This document shows positions 1 to 8,074 of a DNA stretch of 64,000 bases, one piece after another. Below the pieces are notes generated by a model. That model did no database searches, had not been told where the DNA came from, and saw only the letters and a list, made by a program, of their open reading frames with translations. Numbering within the stretch: the stretch's first letter is position 1; each line of letters opens with the position of its first letter. The translations under genes were made by a program, and so were the position numbers. The DNA comes from Gemmatimonadaceae bacterium (GTDB lineage Bacteria > Gemmatimonadota > Gemmatimonadetes > Gemmatimonadales > Gemmatimonadaceae). The stretch spans positions 124,001-188,000 of the forward strand of contig JBBEBQ010000010.1 of NCBI GenBank assembly GCA_040882285.1. Reading direction: 5' to 3'.

Positions 1-1083
1 CTTCGACAGCGCCTCGAGCTCCGCGACAGTCAGCGGGCCTGAGAGCGTGTAGGTCATTCCGCGCTCCGGGCTGGACCAGCGATAGGAATTGATCACCGTA
101 GCGGCCATCTGGGCGGCCGCTCTCTGCTGCACTTGTGGCGCGGCGCTCCGCCGCGTGGCCGCCGACTCCTCCGCGAAGCTCGTTCGCAGTAGCTCTTCCG
201 TGAGCGTGAGAACCGTTCCGTCCTTGGTGCGGTACCGCGATACGTTTGCGCCCAGCATCGGCGCGCTCGTGACGACGACTTCCTCGAACCTCATTGCGGG
301 CCTCACCGGCGGAGGCGGAGCAGGAGGCGCGACCGGGAGTGCGGTAGGCTGCGCCACCGTTGGTGCTGCATCCTTTCTTGCAAGCGCAGCCGCCGGCGCT
401 GCCGGCGGAGGCTTGGTTGCCATGCCACCGGCGACACCACGCTGCTCGACAAGCCCAGCCCGGGCAGACTCGGGTGGCGGAGCGCTGCGCTCCACCACGC
501 GCGCGCGTCTTGCGCCGTCGGTTTCCCTTCCCGCGACGACACGCGGTGGCGCGACAGCATCCCGCGCGGCGTTGCCGGTTGTTCCACCGCCCGCTTCCGT
601 CGACAGATCTGCCGCGGCGGCGGGAGCGCTCGCAGGCATTGCAGCCGTCGGGGATTCCGCTGTTGGCTCTGCAACGATTTCGCTCGCCGTCGCGGCGTCC
701 GCCATCAATGATTCAGCTTGCGAGCTTCTTCCCCGCGCGAACGTCCCCGTGCGATCGAGCACGACCGCCGTGCCGCCCACGAGCAACAGCAGCGCGGCCG
801 CGCGCGCATACGGCAGGCGGAAGATCAGTGGCCGCACCACCCGGCGGGCCGGAGCGGATGGCTGCACGATCACCGGCGCCGCGGGCGCTACCGCCGACGA
901 TGGCGCGGCATCGAGCGTGGTTATCACGCGTGACGCGGCCGCGACGAATCCGCGCGCTTCCGCGAGCGCTGCCGCGCACCGGGCGCATTGCCCGACGTGC
1001 AGCTCGAGCGTCGCGGCCTCACCCGGAGACAGCTCGCCATCTATGTACGCGTGCAGCGTGCCTTCTTCAGGATGCTGCGTCAT
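1..1083 (-). CDS. Membrane anti-sigma factor with zinc-binding (zf-HC2) domain, partial
   Basis: The gene runs off the left edge, so its C-terminus is missing. The N-terminus (MTQHPEEGTLHAYIDGELSP) leads into an HxxxCxxC zinc motif (HVGQCARC) at about residues 28-35, the hallmark of zf-HC2 anti-sigma factors that hold an ECF sigma factor at the membrane. A hydrophobic segment (about residues 91-100, ARAAALLLLVGG) follows and should be the membrane anchor. Beyond it is a long Ala/Pro-rich linker and a putative periplasmic domain ending LTVAELEALSK at the edge. The start overlaps the 3' end of the sigma gene by 17 bases, so translation is probably coupled. Role as regulator of the adjacent sigma factor is inferred from family and position. 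Confidence 0.85.
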   Translation of the reverse strand, partial: MTQHPEEGTLHAYIDGELSPGEAATLELHVGQCARCAAALAEARGFVAAASRVITTLDAAPSSAVAPAAPVIVQPSAPARRVVRPLIFRLPYARAAALLLLVGGTAVVLDRTGTFARGRSSQAESLMADAATASEIVAEPTAESPTAAMPASAPAAAADLSTEAGGGTTGNAARDAVAPPRVVAGRETDGARRARVVERSAPPPESARAGLVEQRGVAGGMATKPPPAAPAAALARKDAAPTVAQPTALPVAPPAPPPPVRPAMRFEEVVVTSAPMLGANVSRYRTKDGTVLTLTEELLRTSFAEESAATRRSAAPQVQQRAAAQMAATVINSYRWSSPERGMTYTLSGPLTVAELEALSK

Positions 1084-1588
1084 TTCTCTCTCCTTTTCCT
1101 TCGATCTCTTCATATGCTTCCACGAGTCGCCGCCGCGCGCGCGCCAGCGTGGTTCCCACCGAGCCGGGCGAGAGATCGAGCGCTTCCGCGATCTCCGGGT
1201 AGCTCAGCCCTTCCTCTTTCATCAGCAGCGCCGACCTGTCCCTGTCACCCAGCGCGCCGAGCGCTCGCCGCGCGGCCGCGCTCTGCCGCAACCGCTCGAC
1301 CGACAGCTCGGCCTCCGCATCCGTATCCTCCGAGCTCACCCGTGTCTCCGCGGCGAGCAGCGTCAGATGCTTCCGCTCCCGCTCCTGCCGCCGGGCCGCG
1401 TCCCGCAGAAGATTCGTGGCCACCGCGAACAGCCACGCGCGCTCGTTCGTGATCTCGTCCTGCCGCATCGCCCGCACGAACGTCTCCTGCGCCACCTCCT
1501 CCGCGAGGTCGCTGTCGCCCAGCCGGCGGGTCAGGTAGCGCACGAGCTGCGCGTTGTACGTTCGAAACAGGCGATCTACGTCAGTCAT
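1067..1588 (-). CDS. ECF-type RNA polymerase sigma factor
   Basis: A 173-residue sigma-70 family protein with only regions 2 and 4, the ECF layout. Region 2 is at about residues 5-70 (LFRTYNAQLVRYLTRRLG, then AEEVAQETFVRAMR); region 4 is at about 110-160 with the helix-turn-helix LSYPEIAEALDLSPGSV. It would direct RNA polymerase to a dedicated promoter set when released from its anti-sigma partner. It starts 3 bases after the stop of the VIT/VWA gene and overlaps the anti-sigma gene, so the three form one operon. No good Shine-Dalgarno precedes the start, which fits translational coupling. Its target promoters cannot be read from this window. Confidence 0.93.
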   Translation of the reverse strand: MTDVDRLFRTYNAQLVRYLTRRLGDSDLAEEVAQETFVRAMRQDEITNERAWLFAVATNLLRDAARRQERERKHLTLLAAETRVSSEDTDAEAELSVERLRQSAAARRALGALGDRDRSALLMKEEGLSYPEIAEALDLSPGSVGTTLARARRRLVEAYEEIEGKGERNDAAS

Positions 1589-1591
1589 GCA

Positions 1592-3856
1592 TTACCAGTC
1601 GCGTACGATTGCCTCGACCTCGGGTTCGGCGAGCCGCGTCGCGCCGTCGGGGTGCAGCTCGATCCGGACGCGCTTGCCGTGAACGAGAACCCTTTCTCCC
1701 AGGGCGAGTATCTCACGCAGCTCCGGGATCTCCTTCATGAGCGTGAAGTAAAGCTCGGAGAACGGCTGCACGCGAACCAGCCGCGAGCCCGTCCCCGCGT
1801 CGGCCACGTCTGTCCATACGCCGGCGCGCAGCACGAAGGTCCGTCCCGCCGCGTTCCGCACGTTCGCTGACGCGTCCGCGGCCGCCTCGAGCGTGCTCGC
1901 GGCGCGCTGTGACGCCGACCTGCGGGCGGACTCGAACGCCTGCGCTCCAGTCGTAGCCGGCGCCCTCGCCGGTGGCGGCGGCGAAACCGCCTTGCCGGCC
2001 AGATCTCTTTCCGGTCTCGCGGCCATGCCTCCGGCAGCGCCCGTCACCGTCACTTCTTGCAGACGCATAGTCCGGTCCCTGAATCGCTCCATCCCGGGCT
2101 CGAGCACCAGGTACGACGTCAGCTCGGTCGGAATGCCGAAGCGCTGACCGAGAGAGCGGATCTCGTCGTCCACTTCCGCTGACGCGCCCGACCGCCTCCG
2201 CTCGGCCGTCAGATAACCGATCCGGCGGATCGCCCACAGCCGCGCGACGAACGCGTTGTCCCGCTCACGCGCCGGAAAGCTCGCCGAGACCGGAATCCGC
2301 ACCGATCCCTGCGGAGACGTTCCCGTAAGCTCGATCGTCCCGCGCCCTTCGCCCTCGTAGCGCGCGAGGATCACGAGGTCCTGGCCGGCGAACACGTCGG
2401 CGGGCAGCCGGGGATAGACCTGCCGCAGCCGCACTCCGTTGGCTTCGAGCCTGAGGTCGGTGATCACGGGAGCGCCGAGCCGCTGGGCAACGAGTGAAAC
2501 GATGCGCTCGATGGACTCCGACGGCCTGACGAACTGCGCCGTGCCGCGTCCTTCGATGGACAGCTCCTCGAGCAGCGCCACGTTCACGTCCGCGCCGAGC
2601 CCGAAGGTGAACACCCGCGCGCGGCCGCGACGGTCCGCCGCGATCTGCGCCAGCCGGGCATGCCCACGCTCGCCGACAGTCGGCAATCCGTCCGTGAGAA
2701 AGAGCACGATCGGGATGCCCCGTGCCTCGTGATCCAGCGCTTCCTCCAGCGCGGCCTGAATGTTGGTGGATCCCTCCGCGCGCAGCGCGCGCAGGTAGCG
2801 CACGGCTTCCGCCACGTTCGCAGCGGTCGCCGGCACGGACCGCGACCGGAAGCTCTCGACCTCCGTGCTGAACGGAATGATCCTGAAGTAGTCGCCCGGT
2901 CTCAGCGTGCGCAGCAGTGCTTCGCCCGCCCGTACGGCCTGGCGCATCTTCTCGCCGCGCATCGAGCCGGAAACGTCGAGCACGAACGCGACGTCGCGAA
3001 TCGCGGGCACCGTGCGTGTAGCTCCGGGCGACAGCGAGATCATCACGTACCGGTCGTCCGACCCGGTCGCATGTGTGAGCAGAGTGACCGCCGGACGGGT
3101 GCCGCTCGCGCGCGGGACCAGCACAGTGATCGCCGCGCCGCCGCCTGACGACTCGAACGTTCTCCACGACCCTTCGCGGCTCTCGTGCAGCGAGTGCGTC
3201 GGAGAATACGCGCGCCCCAGCGCCGCCCCGACGGGATACCGCAGCCGGAAAGTCGAAACGGTGCGCTGGCTCGAGACCGTTCCATCGTCGCCGTTGCCGC
3301 GAGCCGGTATCGGCCTGCCTTGCTGCTGCCGCGGCTCGGTCCCGCGGAAGTAATCGATGCGCAGAGCGTCGCCCTGCCGCTCCGCGACGACGTCGAAGCG
3401 CACGACTACCTGCTTTCGCTCTCCCGGCGCGATCGGAAAGATTCGCGCGCGGAGCAGCCCGTGATCGAACCATTCGACGAGCGCGGGATCGCGTTGGCTC
3501 CGGACGATCTCCTCGTAAATGGCCCGCGCGCGGTCGGCGGTCATCGTCTCGCCCGACACCAGCTCGCCGTTGATCATGAGCCGCAGGTCGCGGAAGGCGG
3601 CGTTGCGCGGAAGCGGAAAGATGTAGTCGGCCTCACCGAGCGCTCCGCCGTTGTTCACGAAAGTCTCGCTGACTTCGTAGCGAAGCACGCCGGAAGCCAG
3701 CTCGACCCGGACGTCGCTGCGGACCCGCGCGACGCCCCCCTGCGTCGTGCATGGCCGGCGGATCTCCGCGCACCTGGGCACCAGCAGCCCCTGGGCGAAG
3801 GCGGTTTGAATGGGTGCGGCGGCAAGGGAAAGAAGTGCGAAAACGAGGCGGCGCAT
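1592..3856 (-). CDS. VIT domain and von Willebrand factor A domain protein, exported
   Basis: A 754-residue protein starting MRRLVFALLSLAAAP, a good signal peptide ending AFAQ; an in-frame start 8 codons upstream would spoil it. A VIT domain (about 25-165) is followed by a vWA domain (about 285-450) with an intact MIDAS metal site: DVSGSM near residue 292 and a later TDGLPT. VIT/VWA pairs resemble inter-alpha-trypsin inhibitor heavy chains and in bacteria are surface or periplasmic proteins that bind ligands in a metal-dependent way. About 300 C-terminal residues have no recognised domain. It is the first gene of the sigma/anti-sigma operon, so it could be part of signal sensing or a target; that role is inference. 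Confidence 0.9.
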   Translation of the reverse strand: MRRLVFALLSLAAAPIQTAFAQGLLVPRCAEIRRPCTTQGGVARVRSDVRVELASGVLRYEVSETFVNNGGALGEADYIFPLPRNAAFRDLRLMINGELVSGETMTADRARAIYEEIVRSQRDPALVEWFDHGLLRARIFPIAPGERKQVVVRFDVVAERQGDALRIDYFRGTEPRQQQGRPIPARGNGDDGTVSSQRTVSTFRLRYPVGAALGRAYSPTHSLHESREGSWRTFESSGGGAAITVLVPRASGTRPAVTLLTHATGSDDRYVMISLSPGATRTVPAIRDVAFVLDVSGSMRGEKMRQAVRAGEALLRTLRPGDYFRIIPFSTEVESFRSRSVPATAANVAEAVRYLRALRAEGSTNIQAALEEALDHEARGIPIVLFLTDGLPTVGERGHARLAQIAADRRGRARVFTFGLGADVNVALLEELSIEGRGTAQFVRPSESIERIVSLVAQRLGAPVITDLRLEANGVRLRQVYPRLPADVFAGQDLVILARYEGEGRGTIELTGTSPQGSVRIPVSASFPARERDNAFVARLWAIRRIGYLTAERRRSGASAEVDDEIRSLGQRFGIPTELTSYLVLEPGMERFRDRTMRLQEVTVTGAAGGMAARPERDLAGKAVSPPPPARAPATTGAQAFESARRSASQRAASTLEAAADASANVRNAAGRTFVLRAGVWTDVADAGTGSRLVRVQPFSELYFTLMKEIPELREILALGERVLVHGKRVRIELHPDGATRLAEPEVEAIVRDW

Positions 3857-3985
3857 CGGGACCTGTGGTGTGAGAGTCACCCGGGAGACGCTGTCCGCGC
3901 TGCGACTTGCACATCCGGCTTTGGGTTAAGCCCCGTCCGAAGCCCCCAACACATCCGGTTTCTCACATTTATGATCTTAGGAAGA

Positions 3986-4019
3986 GTTAACCTAACCCTA
4001 ATGATAACAATAGGTTAAC
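3986..4019. promoter_or_regulatory. GTTAACCTA inverted repeat in AT-rich divergent promoter region
   Basis: GTTAACCTA (3986-3994) and TAGGTTAAC (4011-4019) form a perfect 9-base inverted repeat with a 16-base spacer. It sits in a conspicuously AT-rich island between the start of the VIT/VWA operon (minus) and the promoter of the lytic transglycosylase (plus). A dimeric regulator site is plausible. The rest of 3857-4199 holds a near-direct repeat of ACATCCGG (about 3911 and 3951) and the promoter and leader listed separately. Confidence 0.45.
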
Positions 4020-4044
4020 CCCATGGATAAGGGGCTCCCGACCC

Positions 4045-4073
4045 TTGAAATCGAGGCCTAAACAGATTATACT
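4045..4073 (+). promoter_or_regulatory. Sigma-70-type promoter for the lytic transglycosylase
   Basis: TTGAAA (4045-4050) and TATACT (4068-4073) are separated by exactly 17 bases, close to the housekeeping consensus. Transcription would begin near 4080, leaving a leader of about 120 bases before the ATG at 4200. Confidence 0.65.
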
Positions 4074-4098
4074 GAGACGTGCAAAACATTTGGATTCC

Positions 4099-4193
4099 AG
4101 GGGTGTAGTCACCTCTTGGGTCCAATTTCCCATGGACGTATTCCGCCCTTGGGCAGAGTCCGCGTGGCCTTCTGGTCACGCAGAGCAAAGGAG
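4099..4193 (+). promoter_or_regulatory. Structured 5' leader with hairpins and Shine-Dalgarno
   Basis: Three stems can be drawn: 4099-4105 with 4110-4116 (7 bp, one G-U, four-base loop), 4120-4124 with 4133-4137 (5 bp, eight-base loop) and 4162-4169 with 4174-4181 (8 bp, one G-U, loop TTCT). A strong AAAGGAG lies at 4187-4193, six bases from the ATG and five bases after the last stem. No known riboswitch consensus was recognised. A regulatory function is inferred from structure only. Confidence 0.4.
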
Positions 4194-4199
4194 ACTGGC

Positions 4200-5021
4200 A
4201 TGAACCGATTTGAGTCTTTCATGAACAACAGAGCGGCTCGCGTTGGCGCGGCCGTCGGCACGGTCGTGGTCGCGGCCGTCGTCGCGGTGCAGCTCGGCTC
4301 CGGATCGGGGACGTCCAGTGGAACCGCGTTCATCGATCACGCCCTCGCCACGGTGGCCGAGCGGCCGGTCCGGAGCGAGTCGGGCTGGGACATCGCCAAC
4401 CTCGACAACCAGCGCGTGGACATGTGGATCGAGATCTTCACGACTCGTCCGAAGCTGCGCGACCGGTTCGCCGTGTGGCTCGAGCGCAAGCCGAAGTTCG
4501 AGCCGATGATCTCGGCGAAGCTCGCCGACCGCGACATGCCGCAAGACCTGATCTACCTGGCGATGATCGAGTCGGGCTTCAATCCGAAGGCATATTCCCA
4601 CGCCCACGCGGGCGGACTCTGGCAGTTCATCGCGGAGACGGGGCAGCGTTACGGCCTGACGGTGAACAAGCGCGTGGACGAGCGCAACCATCCGGACAAG
4701 GCGACCGATGCTGCGCTGGCGTACCTGACGGACCTGCACGACCGCTTCGGTTCGTGGTATCTCGCGGCCGCGGCATACAACACGGGCGAGAATCGCGTCG
4801 GACGGCTCATGCGCGAGGTCACGGGCAAGGAGCGTGGTACGGATGCGGATTACTACCGTATTTCGAGCCGGCTGCCGCGGGAAACGCGGGACTACGTGCC
4901 GATGATGATCGCTGCGGCGCGTATCTCCAAGGACCCGGCGAAGTACGGCTTCGGTCCGGAGACCGAGTACCGCCGGACGGCGGCAGCGGAAGTCGCGCAG
5001 GAGCCGAGGGTAGCGGAGTAG
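4200..5021 (+). CDS. Lytic transglycosylase (SLT domain), membrane-anchored
   Basis: A 273-residue protein. The ATG at 4200 is chosen because AAAGGAG lies six bases upstream; an earlier in-frame ATG at 4116 lies inside the leader. Residues about 14-31 (RVGAAVGTVVVAAVVAV) form a signal anchor. The SLT domain (about 95-230) has the catalytic Glu in MIESGFNP (E124) and the family motifs GGLWQF and AAAYNTG, as in MltD/Slt enzymes that cleave peptidoglycan glycan strands to 1,6-anhydro ends. No LysM repeat is present, unlike many MltD proteins. It is transcribed alone from a consensus-like promoter with a structured leader. Confidence 0.93.
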   Translation: MNRFESFMNNRAARVGAAVGTVVVAAVVAVQLGSGSGTSSGTAFIDHALATVAERPVRSESGWDIANLDNQRVDMWIEIFTTRPKLRDRFAVWLERKPKFEPMISAKLADRDMPQDLIYLAMIESGFNPKAYSHAHAGGLWQFIAETGQRYGLTVNKRVDERNHPDKATDAALAYLTDLHDRFGSWYLAAAAYNTGENRVGRLMREVTGKERGTDADYYRISSRLPRETRDYVPMMIAAARISKDPAKYGFGPETEYRRTAAAEVAQEPRVAE

Positions 5022-5117
5022 GACAGCGTGACGGGGTGCATGCAGATCGCCGCCTTCTTCCTGGCGAGGTGACGACGCATCTGCCACGGCCGGCTGGGCG
5101 TGGGGACCGCATCATGT

Positions 5118-5169
5118 GAGATTCCAGCTGTACGCGGGCTCGGCACTCTGCGAGCCCGCCGGGAATCTC
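5118..5169 (+). promoter_or_regulatory. Two-tier stem-loop just before a ribosome-binding site
   Basis: An outer 8-bp stem (GAGATTCC 5118-5125 with GGAATCTC 5162-5169) encloses an inner 9-bp stem (GCGGGCTCG 5134-5142 with CGAGCCCGC 5151-5159), with an asymmetric internal loop of 8 bases on the left and 2 on the right. The likely Shine-Dalgarno GGGGA (5072-5076 region of the next line, i.e. 5172-5176) starts two bases after the outer stem, so folding could control translation of the downstream gene. It could instead be a terminator of the upstream gene, although no T-run follows. Confidence 0.5.
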
Positions 5170-5178
5170 CCGGGGACC

Positions 5179-5823
5179 ATGCATCCGACAGTCGAACGTC
5201 CGCAGTCGCGAGGCGAGGAAATCGCCAACAGTGTGAGTCACGGAATCGGGTTGCTGGCCGCGCTGGCCGGCACGCCGGTCCTCCTCGTGGCCTCGGCTCG
5301 ACATGGTACAGCCGGAAATGTCGTAGCCGCTGCCATCTTCGCAGCCACCACCGTGCTGCTGTACCTCGCCTCCACGATCTATCACGCCGTCCCGCACAAC
5401 CGGGCCAAGCATGTGCTCCGCATGATTGATCATGGTGCCATCTTCCTCCTCATAGCCGGCACCTACACGCCGTTCACGCTCGGCGTCCTCCGCGGAGCCT
5501 GGGGATGGTCGCTGTTCGGCGTGGTCTGGGGCCTCGCCATCATTGGTGTAGCGCTCAAGGCGCTCGACACCTTGTGGCACCCGGTGCTGTCGACCGCCCT
5601 ATATGTCACGATGGGATGGCTTGCCGTCGTGGCGGTCCGGCCTTTCTGGCTTCGCCTACCTGTAGAGGGATCGATGTTGCTGCTGGCCGGCGGAATCGCG
5701 TACACGGGTGGCGTCGCTTTTTATGCGTCGAAGCGCATTCGCTACGGCCACTTTCTGTGGCACCTCTGCGTTCTCGCCGGAACGGTGTGCCACTACCTCG
5801 CCGTGCTATGGTACGCCTCGTAG
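5179..5823 (+). CDS. Hemolysin III (TrhA/YqfA, PAQR superfamily) membrane protein
   Basis: A 214-residue integral membrane protein with about seven hydrophobic segments. The start MHPTVERPQSRGEE follows GGGGA; an upstream in-frame ATG at 5116 overlaps the stem-loop and is less likely. PAQR metal-ligand motifs are visible: STIYHAVP near the second helix, MIDHGAIFLLIAGTYTP in the middle and HLCVLAGTVCHY near the C-terminus, giving the Ser/Asp/His set expected of this fold. Family members occur in membrane-lipid homeostasis and were first named from a Bacillus cereus hemolysin; enzymatic role here is not established. It stands alone behind a structured leader. Confidence 0.9.
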   Translation: MHPTVERPQSRGEEIANSVSHGIGLLAALAGTPVLLVASARHGTAGNVVAAAIFAATTVLLYLASTIYHAVPHNRAKHVLRMIDHGAIFLLIAGTYTPFTLGVLRGAWGWSLFGVVWGLAIIGVALKALDTLWHPVLSTALYVTMGWLAVVAVRPFWLRLPVEGSMLLLAGGIAYTGGVAFYASKRIRYGHFLWHLCVLAGTVCHYLAVLWYAS

Positions 5824-5863
5824 GTCAGACGGGAATCGATCCCTCGGGACGGATCTGCGCCGG

Positions 5864-7021
5864 TTAGAACCAACGGTAGAGCCAGTTTTTCTCGAACAAG
5901 ACTTTCGCCGCATGCCAATGCCACGCCGGGGGGTGAAGCTTTATCGTCGGCACCGGCTCGCCATAGAAATTTCCCTTGCCGAATCCGGCTTTCCCATCCC
6001 CAGCCTCCAGGAAGCACTCGCCGGCTCCGGCGAACGTTGCGGCGCTTCCTTGTCCCGTCACGGCGCGGGCGATGTTGTGCGCGACCACTTCCGCCTCGCC
6101 GTGCGCGAAGACACCCGCCTTCGGTAGCGGCTTGCCCATGGTCAGCGGGATGGATACGACGTCACCGATCGCGTACACGCCCGGGTGTTTCGTTTCCAAC
6201 GTGTGCCGGTCCACCTGAATCCACCCCGTGTCGCCCACCAGGTCCGTCTCGCGCACTACTCGCGGTGGCGCGTGCGGCGGAACGAAAGCGAGCAAGTCGA
6301 AGTTCGCCTCGAATCCGTTGGTGAACTTGAGCAGTCGGTCCGCGACGTCCACTTCCTTGATCTGGTGCTCCGGGTGATAGGTGACGCCCTTGCTTTCCAC
6401 CATTTGCCGGACCGCCGCGGATACCTCTGGCCCCGCGACTCCCATGGGCCCTGGCTCCGCCGCGTACAGGTCGATCTGCGTGCGGTCCCGAAGCTTCCGC
6501 TTTCGAACGGCGTACTCGAGCAGCATCGCGGCTTCATACGGTGCGGCCGGACACTTGTAGGCCGGTGCCGCGGTGAGGATGGCGATCTTCCCGCCCGAAA
6601 AATCAGCCAGGGCTTCGCGCAGAGATTCGGCCCCGCCGAGCGTGTAGAAGTTGTGGCCCGCGTCGGCGAGGCTGGGAATGGCCTCCGGCACGAGCTCCGC
6701 TCCGAGCGCGATCACGAGATGATCGGCGTCGATGGTACGTCCGTCGACGACCGCCGATCGCTTGCCGGGATCTATCCGCTCGACTTCGCCACGCACCACC
6801 TCGATGCCGCGCTTCCGCAGCCTGGCCAGCGGGCGGGAGATCTGATCCGGCGTCCTCCCGCCCGTCATCAGCCAGAGAAACGATGGCGCGAATACGAAGG
6901 AGCTTCCGCGCTCGACCAGAACCACACGGTGCTCTTTCGGGAGCAGCTTGCGGAGGGCGTTCGCCGCTACCAACCCGCCAACCCCTCCGCCGAGCACGAG
7001 TACAGTCTGTGATTTTGCCAT
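5864..7021 (-). CDS. FAD-dependent sulfide:quinone oxidoreductase-like protein
   Basis: A 385-residue flavoprotein with an N-terminal dinucleotide-binding site (VLVLGGGVGGLVAANAL, residues about 7-23) and a second nucleotide region ending in YAIGDV (about residue 285). Two cysteines are placed as the redox pair of sulfide:quinone oxidoreductases: YKCPAAPYE near residue 157 and GECFLEAGDGKAG near 337. The enzyme would oxidise sulfide to sulfane sulfur and pass electrons to the quinone pool at the membrane face. It is the third gene of an operon with DsrE and an ArsR-rhodanese regulator, six bases after DsrE, which supports a sulfide/persulfide role. A flavocytochrome c-type subunit is the main alternative. 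Confidence 0.88.
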   Translation of the reverse strand: MAKSQTVLVLGGGVGGLVAANALRKLLPKEHRVVLVERGSSFVFAPSFLWLMTGGRTPDQISRPLARLRKRGIEVVRGEVERIDPGKRSAVVDGRTIDADHLVIALGAELVPEAIPSLADAGHNFYTLGGAESLREALADFSGGKIAILTAAPAYKCPAAPYEAAMLLEYAVRKRKLRDRTQIDLYAAEPGPMGVAGPEVSAAVRQMVESKGVTYHPEHQIKEVDVADRLLKFTNGFEANFDLLAFVPPHAPPRVVRETDLVGDTGWIQVDRHTLETKHPGVYAIGDVVSIPLTMGKPLPKAGVFAHGEAEVVAHNIARAVTGQGSAATFAGAGECFLEAGDGKAGFGKGNFYGEPVPTIKLHPPAWHWHAAKVLFEKNWLYRWF

Positions 7022-7027
7022 GGCGTG

Positions 7028-7378
7028 TTAAAAGATGAGGACCTTGTCGGCTTCGATAGTCCAGGACGTCCACTCGCCCAGTGTGCTCCGGCGCGCGCCT
7101 TCCACCAGCTCGGCCTCGGTAATCCCGCGCGCATCCATGCAGGTTCCGCAGACCCCTATCCCGCCGCCATGCCGGGTTACCGCTGCGAGCATGGCTTGGA
7201 CGTTGTAGTAGCCCTGCGGGACCTTCTGTCCGCTCTTGGCGCATGCGGCAGCGTCGCCGGCGAGAAAGACCTTCACTACGACATTGTCGCGCTGCGCCAG
7301 TGAGCCCGCCAGGCGTAGCCCGTTGTAGCATCGCTCCGTGCCATAGGGAGGATCGTTCAGAACCAGCAGGACGTTCAT
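7028..7378 (-). CDS. DsrE/DsrF-like sulfur-relay protein
   Basis: A 116-residue protein starting MNVLLVLNDPPYGTE. It has the DsrE/F alpha/beta fold pattern and conserved cysteines, including CAKSGQKVPQGYYN near residue 45 and CGTCMDARG near 75; such cysteines carry persulfide sulfur in this family. The start codon overlaps the stop of the regulator gene (ATGA), so translation is coupled, and the sulfide oxidoreductase follows after six bases. The likely job is accepting or relaying sulfane sulfur made by the oxidoreductase; this is inferred from family and context. Confidence 0.88.
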   Translation of the reverse strand: MNVLLVLNDPPYGTERCYNGLRLAGSLAQRDNVVVKVFLAGDAAACAKSGQKVPQGYYNVQAMLAAVTRHGGGIGVCGTCMDARGITEAELVEGARRSTLGEWTSWTIEADKVLIF

Positions 7379-8055
7379 GCCGCCCCCTCGTGCGCGGCAG
7401 TTTCGACGGGCAGCCCCGCGGCGCGCCATTCCGGGAACCCATCCATCAGGCGCCTGGCCCGATGTCCGCGGAGTCGAAGGATCTCGACTGCGCGAAAAAC
7501 GAGAACGCAGTACGGCCCCCGGCAGTACGCGACGACGTCCTTGTCCGCGGGAATTTCGCTGACGCGGCGCTCCAGCTCCGCGAGCGGGATGGAGACCGCT
7601 CCGGGAATGTGACCGGCGAGGTATTCCTCCTCGGGCCGGACGTCGACGACCAGCACCGTTCCCGCTCGAGCCCGGTCGAGCAGCCCTTCCCGTGTCACCG
7701 GCTCGAGCTCGTCCCGCGCGGTGAGGTAGCTGGCCACCAGATCATTGAGCTCCGAAAGACGCCGCTCGCCAATCTCGCGCATGAGTCGGAGCAACTCGTA
7801 CACACCCGGGTCCGCGAGCCGGTAGTGGACGTACAGCCCTTCCTTGCGCGCGTCCACCAGCCCCGCGTCCCGCAGCGACTGCAGATGGTGGGATGTGTTC
7901 GCGACCGAGAGCGTCGTCTCCTTCGCGAGCTTCTCCACCGTCCGCTCACCCTGGGCGAGAATCTCGAGCAGTTCCATGCGCCGGCCGCTCGCTACGGCTT
8001 TACCGATTCGCGCGAGCTGCTCGTATATCCGCTCCTTTCCTCGCCGACGTCCCAT
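7375..8055 (-). CDS. ArsR-family repressor fused to a rhodanese domain
   Basis: A 226-residue two-domain protein. Residues about 15-100 form an ArsR/SmtB winged helix (RRMELLEILAQGERTVEKLA, then SVANTSHHLQSLRDAGLV). Residues about 125-220 form a rhodanese domain (LVVDVRPEEEYLAGHIPGA) with the active-site loop YCRGPYCV, so the persulfide-forming cysteine is present. The fusion suggests a repressor that reads sulfane sulfur directly through its rhodanese domain. It heads the regulator-DsrE-oxidoreductase operon, and a palindrome 20-41 bases upstream of its start is the likely autoregulatory operator. Confidence 0.92.
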   Translation of the reverse strand: MGRRRGKERIYEQLARIGKAVASGRRMELLEILAQGERTVEKLAKETTLSVANTSHHLQSLRDAGLVDARKEGLYVHYRLADPGVYELLRLMREIGERRLSELNDLVASYLTARDELEPVTREGLLDRARAGTVLVVDVRPEEEYLAGHIPGAVSIPLAELERRVSEIPADKDVVAYCRGPYCVLVFRAVEILRLRGHRARRLMDGFPEWRAAGLPVETAAHEGAA

Positions 8056-8074
8056 CCGCCCGCCTCACCTTGAG

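Noticed and set aside
89-1870. Long plus-strand open frame of 593 codons
   Set aside because: It is antisense to the anti-sigma, sigma and VIT/VWA genes; its Ala/Ser/Arg-rich composition is a GC-frame artefact.
3986-4020. TAACCCTAA-like telomere-type sequence
   Set aside because: Only one or two partial copies; better explained as an inverted repeat.
4081-4199. Known riboswitch upstream of the lytic transglycosylase (c-di-AMP ydaO or c-di-GMP class)
   Set aside because: None of the conserved core motifs of those classes can be found in the leader.
5101-5178. yybP-ykoY manganese riboswitch upstream of the hemolysin III gene
   Set aside because: The conserved junction motifs are missing; only two stacked stems are present.
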